Source of the DNA: Pseudomonadota bacterium
GTDB lineage: Bacteria; Pseudomonadota; Gammaproteobacteria; Burkholderiales; Ferrovaceae
Direction of reading: 5' to 3'
Assembly: GCA_021811005.1 (NCBI GenBank)
Contig: JAJZPY010000075.1
Location: 1 to 10,032, forward strand
Length of the DNA: 10,032 nucleotides
Shown here: positions 6,078 through 10,032 of the stretch, piece after piece
How positions within the stretch are numbered: position 1 is the stretch's first letter
Layout: each line of letters starts with the position of its first letter
The notes under the pieces: model-generated
Database searches by the model: none
What the model saw: the letters and a program-made list of their open reading frames with translations, nothing else
Told to the model about the DNA's origin: nothing
Program-made: the position numbers and the translations under genes

Positions 6078-7034
6078 ATGCCGACCCGACCCCGCCGCCC
6101 CGCGCGGCACCTTGCCGGCCTGTTGCCGGCTTTTGCGTTGCTTGCGTTCCCTTTGCTTGCCAGTGCAGCCCCTACGGCCCCTTCCCCGGATGCGACACCG
6201 TGGTGGATGTGGTCGCTGGGCATGTTCGTGGTCTGTTTTTTCATGGGCATTGCAGCCGTCCCGGCCGGCGTCGGGGGGGGCGTCCTGTTCGTGCCCATCG
6301 TGAGCGGTTTTTTCCCCTTTCACCTCGATTTCGTGCGCGGGGCGGGATTGCTGGTGGCCATGGCCAGCACCCTCTCGGCCGGCCCTTCCCTGCTCCGGAA
6401 CGGCATGGCAAGCCTGCGCCTGGTGATGCCGCTGGCGCTGTCCGCCGCCCTGAGTTCCATGGCGGGAGCCATGGTGGGGCTTGCCCTGCCGGCACAAAGC
6501 GTCCAGATCCTGCTGGGACTTGCCATCCTGACCATTGCGATGCTCATGATGCTGTCGAACAAATCAGAATTTCCCCATGTGCCAAAACCCGACGCCTGGT
6601 CCCGCTACCTGGGCATACACGGCGTGTTCCACGACGTCGTTTCCGGCCGGAACATCCCCTGGCGCGTGCACCGCACCCCTGCCGGCATCGCCCTTTTTCT
6701 CGGCATCGGCTTTCTGGGCGGATTGTTTGGCGTGGGGGCCGGCTGGGCCAACGTGCCCGGCCTCAACCTGATGATGGGCGTTCCCCTCAAGCTGGCTGCC
6801 GCCTCTTCGAGCCTGATCCTGTCCGTGGCCAGCGCTTCGGCCACCTGGTATTACCTCAACAGCGGCGCCATCCTGCCCGTCATCGCCGTGCCTTCGGTGA
6901 TCGGCATGATGATGGGGGCGCGCATCGGCGCCCACCTGCTCACAGTGCTCAATCCGACCGTGGTGCGCAAAGTCGTGATTGCCGCCCTGCTGTTTTCAGG
7001 ATTGCGCTCGCTGCTCAAGGGGCTGGGATACTGA
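6078..7034 (+). CDS. TauE/SafE family permease (sulfite/organosulfur anion exporter type)
   Basis: This 318-residue integral membrane protein has the two-fold repeated structure of the TauE/SafE family, whose characterised members move sulfite, sulfoacetate or related anions across the inner membrane. The first repeat carries GVGGGVLFVPI (64-74) and the second GVGAGWANVPGL (218-229), the expected Gly-rich motifs. Hydrophobic segments lie at about 12-31, 43-62, 66-80, 86-104, 115-137, 141-160, 201-220, 237-258, 263-288 and 298-315. A soluble loop at about 161-200 separates the halves. The N-terminus (RPRRPAR, then a hydrophobic core ending LASAAP) looks like a signal peptide or signal anchor, unusual but known in the family. 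The substrate is not readable. ATG 6078 is the only sensible start; it has no Shine-Dalgarno and sits where a TATACT box would start the mRNA. The next gene begins 6 bases after the stop. Confidence 0.88.
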   Translation: MPTRPRRPARHLAGLLPAFALLAFPLLASAAPTAPSPDATPWWMWSLGMFVVCFFMGIAAVPAGVGGGVLFVPIVSGFFPFHLDFVRGAGLLVAMASTLSAGPSLLRNGMASLRLVMPLALSAALSSMAGAMVGLALPAQSVQILLGLAILTIAMLMMLSNKSEFPHVPKPDAWSRYLGIHGVFHDVVSGRNIPWRVHRTPAGIALFLGIGFLGGLFGVGAGWANVPGLNLMMGVPLKLAAASSSLILSVASASATWYYLNSGAILPVIAVPSVIGMMMGARIGAHLLTVLNPTVVRKVVIAALLFSGLRSLLKGLGY

Positions 7035-7040
7035 AAGGCC

Positions 7041-7457
7041 ATGAACCATCTCCCGCCCATGCCGCCCGAGGAAAAGCGCTATGCCGACGTGCTGCACTGG
7101 GGCAGCCTGGCGGGTTTTGTGATGCTGGTGGCGGCATTCCTGCTTTATGTCACGGGCACCCTCGATGCACAGGCCCCGCTCGACCAGTTGCCCCGGCTCT
7201 GGAAACTGCCTACCGCGGACTATCTCGCGGCAACCCATGGCGCTGGCGGCTGGCACTGGATCACGTCCCTCGACAAGGGTGACTCCCTCAGCCTGCTGGG
7301 AATCGCCCTGCTGTCGGCCTGCCCCATTGTCAGCATCGCCGCGGTGATTCCACTCTACCTGCGGGAAAAAAATTATGTCTATGCCGTCCTCTGCCTCATG
7401 ACCGCAGCCGTGCTGCTGTACGCGGCTTCCGGAATGACCCTTTTCGGGCACCCCTGA
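7041..7457 (+). CDS. DUF1634-like small membrane protein, partner of the TauE-like permease
   Basis: The product has 138 residues and three predicted membrane helices, about 22-40, 83-107 and 112-132. A polar loop of some 40 residues (41-82) with several Trp lies between the first two. The helix-2 to helix-3 stretch (SACPIVSIAAVIPLYLREKNYVY, 92-114) resembles the most conserved part of DUF1634, a family often encoded beside TauE/SafE transporters. That placement, 6 bases after the permease stop, supports a role as its accessory subunit, but no function has been shown in this sequence. AAAGG lies only 2 bases before the ATG, so translational coupling to the permease is likely. The family call rests on resemblance and context and is less certain than the gene itself. 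Confidence 0.75.
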   Translation: MNHLPPMPPEEKRYADVLHWGSLAGFVMLVAAFLLYVTGTLDAQAPLDQLPRLWKLPTADYLAATHGAGGWHWITSLDKGDSLSLLGIALLSACPIVSIAAVIPLYLREKNYVYAVLCLMTAAVLLYAASGMTLFGHP

Positions 7458-7469
7458 ACGGAGACCCTC

Positions 7470-7943
7470 ATGTACCAACGCATCCTCATCGCCACGGACG
7501 GCAACAAGACTTCCGAACCGGCTTTGCTGGAAGCCATACGGCTAGCCCGGGACCTGAATGCCCAGTTGCGCGTGGTGTACGTGGTGGACGAAGCCTACAT
7601 CCTGGGTGGTGCCGAATTCGTGGACCGCACCGCCATCGAACGGGCCTGGGTGAAGACGGGGCAGCAGGCCCTGGAGCGCGCCAAGCAGCTTGCCGGTGCC
7701 GAACAGCTCGCCATAGAAACCCGGCTGCTCGAAACTGAAGCGCTGGGCGAAAACGTGGCGGACGCCATCATTCAGGAAGCGCGCCATTGGCCCGCCGACC
7801 TCATCGTGGTGGGAACCCATGGACGCAAAGGCTTGCGACATCTGCTGCTGGGCAGCATCGCCGAAGGCGTGACCCACGCAAGCCCGGTGCCGATCCTGCT
7901 GGTGCCGGTGGCCGTTGCCCGGCCTCAGGGCCCTGGGCTATAG
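7470..7943 (+). CDS. Universal stress protein (UspA family)
   Basis: The 157-residue product is a single Usp domain of normal length. It starts with MYQRILIATDGN, in which Asp10 is the usual nucleotide-contacting residue. It carries the complete ATP-binding signature G-2x-G-9x-G-S at G115, G118, G128 and S129 (VVGTHGRKGLRHLLLGSIAE), followed by the closing strand VPILLVPV. It is therefore of the ATP-binding type and should act as a cytoplasmic dimer in stress or energy-state responses. GGAG at 7460-7463, six bases before the ATG, is a good ribosome binding site. The gene begins 12 bases after the DUF1634-like gene and is the third member of the apparent operon. Its stop TAG (7941-7943) lies inside a TATAGT hexamer that may be a promoter for a short downstream transcript. 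Confidence 0.93.
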   Translation: MYQRILIATDGNKTSEPALLEAIRLARDLNAQLRVVYVVDEAYILGGAEFVDRTAIERAWVKTGQQALERAKQLAGAEQLAIETRLLETEALGENVADAIIQEARHWPADLIVVGTHGRKGLRHLLLGSIAEGVTHASPVPILLVPVAVARPQGPGL

Positions 7944-7944
7944 T
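7915..7944 (+). promoter_or_regulatory. Candidate promoter across the end of the stress-protein gene
   Basis: TTGCCC (7915-7920) and TATAGT (7939-7944) are separated by 18 bases, an acceptable sigma-70 layout. The predicted start is near 7951. The only thing downstream on this strand before a strong hairpin is a stretch of about 105 bases, so the promoter, if real, would drive a small RNA. The -10 box contains the stress-protein stop codon. Moderate matches like this occur by chance. Confidence 0.3.
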
Positions 7945-7950
7945 GGCCCG

Positions 7951-8059
7951 GCAATGTAACCCCTCGTACCAACGCCAAGTCTTCGTTCATGAAGAAATAC
8001 CTGAAAGAAGCCGGCCACTGATCCGGTGGGTTCACCCGCCCGCCGGGCGGGTTTCCACC
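7951..8059 (+). ncRNA. Possible small RNA (or tiny peptide mRNA) after the stress-protein gene
   Basis: The interval is bounded by a candidate promoter (ends 7944) and a long hairpin (8025-8059). Such a transcript would be about 105 bases long. It begins near ATGTAA (7954-7959), an AUG directly followed by a stop, and holds a 10-codon frame, MKKYLKEAGH, at 7989-8021 without a Shine-Dalgarno. It could be a small RNA, a 3'-UTR-derived fragment of the operon mRNA, or only the operon's 3' end. No known RNA family is recognised. Its 3' end is antisense to the last codons of the minus-strand gene ending at 8032. Confidence 0.22.
8025..8059 (+). terminator. Strong hairpin terminator between convergent genes
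   Basis: An 8-bp perfect GC-rich stem (ACCCGCCC at 8034-8041 with GGGCGGGT at 8045-8052) closes a 3-base loop and is followed by a short TTT (8052-8054). Flanking GGTGG (8025-8029) and CCACC (8055-8059) can extend it across an internal loop. It lies after the stress-protein operon and overlaps the last codons of the convergent minus-strand gene. The T-run is short, so efficiency is uncertain. Confidence 0.6.
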
Positions 8060-8214
8060 AGAATCTTGTTCAGGTGGTAGGCCAGTTTCTCCGCGTCCGA
8101 AGCTTGCTCTTGCACATACAAGGCTGCGAACTTTTCCGGCCCCAGTTTCTGAATGGCGCGCAAGGCGCTTTCAAACACGGTGTGGTCATACAGTGCGGCA
8201 GTGCGCGTATTCAT
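8032..8214 (-). CDS. Small hypothetical protein, 60 residues
   Basis: The frame from ATG 8214 to TGA 8032-8034 encodes a 60-residue, mostly helical, soluble-looking protein. Charged and hydrophobic residues alternate (FESALRAIQKLG, KFAALYVQEQ, DAEKLAYHLNKIL), and no cysteine, signal peptide or membrane segment is present. A purine-rich GAGAGGGGGA lies about 9 bases upstream of the start, a plausible ribosome binding site, and the codon pattern looks coding. I do not recognise the family and assign no function. Its end (ETRPAGG) is encoded inside the hairpin that probably terminates the converging stress-protein operon. The gene is divergent from the membrane sensor gene at 8356, with about 140 bases between them that must hold both promoters. 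Confidence 0.65.
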   Translation of the reverse strand: MNTRTAALYDHTVFESALRAIQKLGPEKFAALYVQEQASDAEKLAYHLNKILVETRPAGG

Positions 8215-8271
8215 AGGCTCATCCCCCTCTCGTGACAGGCTTTCTGTAATCGCTGTATTCCCTGAACGGAC

Positions 8272-8277
8272 ATTCTA
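8272..8277 (-). promoter_or_regulatory. Weak candidate -10 box for the 60-residue protein gene
   Basis: Read on the minus strand, TAGAAT occupies 8277-8272, about 58 bases upstream of the ATG at 8214. No good -35 hexamer stands 16-18 bases further upstream. The same gap also shows CTGTA repeated nine bases apart (8244 and 8253, plus strand), which might be an operator or chance. Only the hexamer is seen; function is a guess. Confidence 0.2.
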
Positions 8278-8312
8278 CCTCCGTCCGGAACTCGTTGCTG
8301 CATTTGCCCCGG

Positions 8313-8321
8313 TGCTACACT
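8313..8321 (+). promoter_or_regulatory. Candidate extended -10 promoter for the membrane sensor gene
   Basis: TGCTACACT at 8313-8321 is an extended -10 element (TGn plus TACACT). A TTGCTG at 8295-8300 stands 15 bases upstream, slightly short for a -35. Transcription would begin near 8328 and give a leader of about 28 bases that includes the GGAG ribosome binding site at 8345-8348. Confidence 0.35.
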
Positions 8322-8355
8322 TCAGTCATTAGGGCCAGTACGCCGGAGCCTCTTT

Positions 8356-10032
8356 TTGAAATCCGAACAACAAAACAAAATCGGAATAGTCGGTTTCCTG
8401 ATCCTGGCAACGCTGACGCTGATGGCCGGCATATCGGTCTATGCGGTCATGTTCCGCGCTTCCGAAGACATCCTGAGCAAAACCCTCCAGCTCTCCCTCA
8501 AAAGCGGCGAAGCCCTGGTCAGCAGCAGCATCAACGGGGAACTGGTGAACGCGCAGATGATGGTCAACAAACCATCCGTCATCGAATACCTGTCCAGAAT
8601 CGATGCAGTCCCCTCCCAACATGAAAGCGTTGATGCGCTCAGCCGCATGGCCAAAAACCTTGTTTCGTCAGGACGGTTCAGTGCGGTGTCCTTCCATGAC
8701 GCGGCCGGTGCTGAAGTGGCGGCCGCCGGGAGTTTCATAAAAACCCCGGACCAGCACATCGCCTTGCATGCGCCCGTTGACGCCTCCCTGATGTGGGACA
8801 AGCGGTTTGTCCTGCAGGCGCGCATCCCCATACGGGATGGCCGGGAAAACAGGATCGGAAGCGTGCTGTTCGAATCCGGACTGTCTTCCCTGGAAACGGC
8901 CATCAGCGACATGGCTGCCGTGGGCAACACCAGCGAAATCGCCCTGTGCAGCACGGTCAGCGCCAGCGAAATGGACTGCTACCTGAGAAGCGCTTCGGTC
9001 AGTCAGTTCAAGCGCCTTCAGCGCGTCGTGGACAATGCGGCACTGCCCATGAACTATGCCCTTGAAGGGGGCACCGGTGTCATCTTCGCGAAAGACTACC
9101 GCCGGCAACACGTGGCGGCCGCCTATTCCCCCGTGGGCCGCCTGGGCATCGGCATGGCCCTGAAAATCGACCAGTCAGAACTCTATGATCCGATCACCCA
9201 GCAACTGAAGCGCGTGGCGCTGCTTTTGTTCGCCCTGGTGCTGGCCGGCGGCCTGATGCTCTACCTGATGGTCTCCCCCCTGGTCCGAAAGCTGATCGAT
9301 TCGAGACGGGAGGCTGTTCGCAATTTTCAGGAACTGCAACGGCTGAGCGAAAAGAATTCCATCCTGTTGCGAAATGCCAGCGACGGCCTCCACATCCTGG
9401 ACCAGGACGGCACGCTCATCGAGTGCAGCGACTCCTTCTGCCACATGCTGGGTTACACGCGCGACGAGCTGCTTGGAAAAAACCTGTCGCACTGGGATGC
9501 GATGTTGACGGGAGAGGAACTTCGCGCCGCCCTCAAGGAGCGGTTGTCCCGCCAGGAGCACAGCCTTTTCGAAACGCGGCATCGGAAAAAGGACGGAAAA
9601 GTCATCGATGTGGAAGTCAGCAGCCGCCCCATTCCCCTGGAAGGCCGAATGGTGCTGTTCAGCTCCTCGCGCGACATTACCGAACGCATTCAGCTCCACG
9701 AAGCCCTGCGCCACGAACGCGACTTCATGGACGCCATCTTTCAGTCGGCCGGTTCCCTCATCCTGGCCATCGACAGGAACGGATGCATTGTCCGATTCAA
9801 TCGCGCCGCTGAGGTCTGCTCCGGTTACTCCTTCGAAGAAGTAAGAAACAAACCGTTCTTCTGGAAAAACTTTCTTCTTGAGGAACAGCAATCCCAGGTG
9901 GAATCGGTTTTCCAGGCCGCCCTTTCCAGAAACATCCGGACGCGTTATGAAAACGCCTGGGTTTCCCGCGAAGGGAAAATCCGGGTATTGGACTGGGCCA
10001 ATACACTGATTTTTGATGCCCGGGAAGAGATG
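8356..10032 (+). CDS. Membrane-bound PAS sensor protein, C-terminus outside the window
   Basis: The frame is open from TTG 8356 to the window edge (559 codons, no stop). TTG is chosen because GGAG (8345-8348) lies 7 bases upstream and the first helix follows at once; no earlier in-frame start is available nearby. Order: a short cytoplasmic tip, membrane helix 1 (about 9-32), a periplasmic sensor of about 250 residues (33-286), and membrane helix 2 (about 287-309, ALLLFALVLAGGLMLYLMV). A helical linker follows, then PAS domain 1 (about 333-445, with GYTRDEL and DITERI at its exit) and PAS domain 2 (from about 452, with GYSFEEV), cut by the window. The periplasmic part has the length of a Cache-like ligand-binding domain, but I cannot identify its type. 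The output domain is not visible: GGDEF, GGDEF-EAL and histidine kinase are all compatible. Its PAS domains resemble in style those of the c-di-GMP protein upstream, which slightly favours a c-di-GMP output. Confidence 0.88.
   Translation, partial: MKSEQQNKIGIVGFLILATLTLMAGISVYAVMFRASEDILSKTLQLSLKSGEALVSSSINGELVNAQMMVNKPSVIEYLSRIDAVPSQHESVDALSRMAKNLVSSGRFSAVSFHDAAGAEVAAAGSFIKTPDQHIALHAPVDASLMWDKRFVLQARIPIRDGRENRIGSVLFESGLSSLETAISDMAAVGNTSEIALCSTVSASEMDCYLRSASVSQFKRLQRVVDNAALPMNYALEGGTGVIFAKDYRRQHVAAAYSPVGRLGIGMALKIDQSELYDPITQQLKRVALLLFALVLAGGLMLYLMVSPLVRKLIDSRREAVRNFQELQRLSEKNSILLRNASDGLHILDQDGTLIECSDSFCHMLGYTRDELLGKNLSHWDAMLTGEELRAALKERLSRQEHSLFETRHRKKDGKVIDVEVSSRPIPLEGRMVLFSSSRDITERIQLHEALRHERDFMDAIFQSAGSLILAIDRNGCIVRFNRAAEVCSGYSFEEVRNKPFFWKNFLLEEQQSQVESVFQAALSRNIRTRYENAWVSREGKIRVLDWANTLIFDAREEM

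Noticed and set aside
8295..8624. Plus-strand frame of 109 codons overlapping the start of the membrane sensor
   Set aside because: It lies in a different frame from the sensor, whose TTG start has a good ribosome binding site and leads straight into a membrane helix. The alternative product is Arg/Pro/Gln-rich with no motif.
9175..9891. Minus-strand frame of 238 codons opposite the membrane sensor
   Set aside because: The plus strand here encodes two convincing PAS domains in a continuous frame, and the antisense product shows no family features.
1..10032. Search for a mobile element, defence system, CRISPR array, tRNA or rRNA
   Set aside because: No transposase, integrase, terminal repeats, regularly spaced repeats, toxin-antitoxin pair, nuclease or structural RNA signature was seen. 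Base composition looks even across the window.

Overview
This is high-GC, densely packed bacterial chromosome. The protein types (a DsrC/TusE-like protein ending in RPRNWSTG, a TauE/SafE transporter paired with a small DUF1634-like membrane protein, PAS-GGDEF-EAL signalling proteins, a YeaO-type DUF488 protein) and the codon use suggest a betaproteobacterium or a related gammaproteobacterium, possibly with sulfur or other chemolithotrophic metabolism. The taxonomy is inference. I see no rRNA, tRNA, insertion sequence, integrase, CRISPR array or other mark of a mobile element, and no gene-free stretch over 300 bases.

Layout. (1) 2-247: the C-terminal end of an unrecognised Ser/Ala/Gly-rich protein, followed by a GC-rich hairpin. 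(2) 336-2707: a compact plus-strand cluster of three exported proteins: a creatininase-family enzyme with altered metal ligands, a YncE/YVTN-type beta-propeller protein and a 74-residue lipoprotein. The first two genes overlap and the third follows after 2 bases. The cluster opens with a TATAAT box and a 14-codon upstream reading frame that overlaps the creatininase start. (3) 2720-3034, minus strand: a DsrC/TusE-family protein that keeps the upstream C-terminal cysteine but lacks the penultimate one. (4) 3191-5994: a PAS-PAS-PAS-GGDEF-EAL protein with all visible catalytic motifs intact, overlapping a DUF488/YeaO-like gene by GTGA. (5) 6078-7943: a TauE/SafE permease, a DUF1634-like membrane protein and a universal stress protein in one apparent operon. 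A -10 box sits 6 bases before the first ATG, suggesting a leaderless mRNA. (6) 7915-8214: a possible short transcript ending in a strong hairpin, facing a 60-codon minus-strand gene. (7) 8356 to the window end: a TTG-started membrane sensor with a large periplasmic domain and at least two PAS domains, truncated before its output domain.

Functional reading. Two themes stand out: envelope or exported proteins of unknown substrate (region 2), and c-di-GMP-type signalling (region 4 and probably region 7). The DsrC-like protein and the TauE-type anion exporter are both compatible with sulfur metabolism, but they are not in one operon. I found no clearly new defence or mobile system. The most interesting points are the unusual creatininase metal site, the uORF and leaderless arrangements, the DsrC-like protein without its penultimate cysteine, and the putative small transcript after the stress-protein gene.
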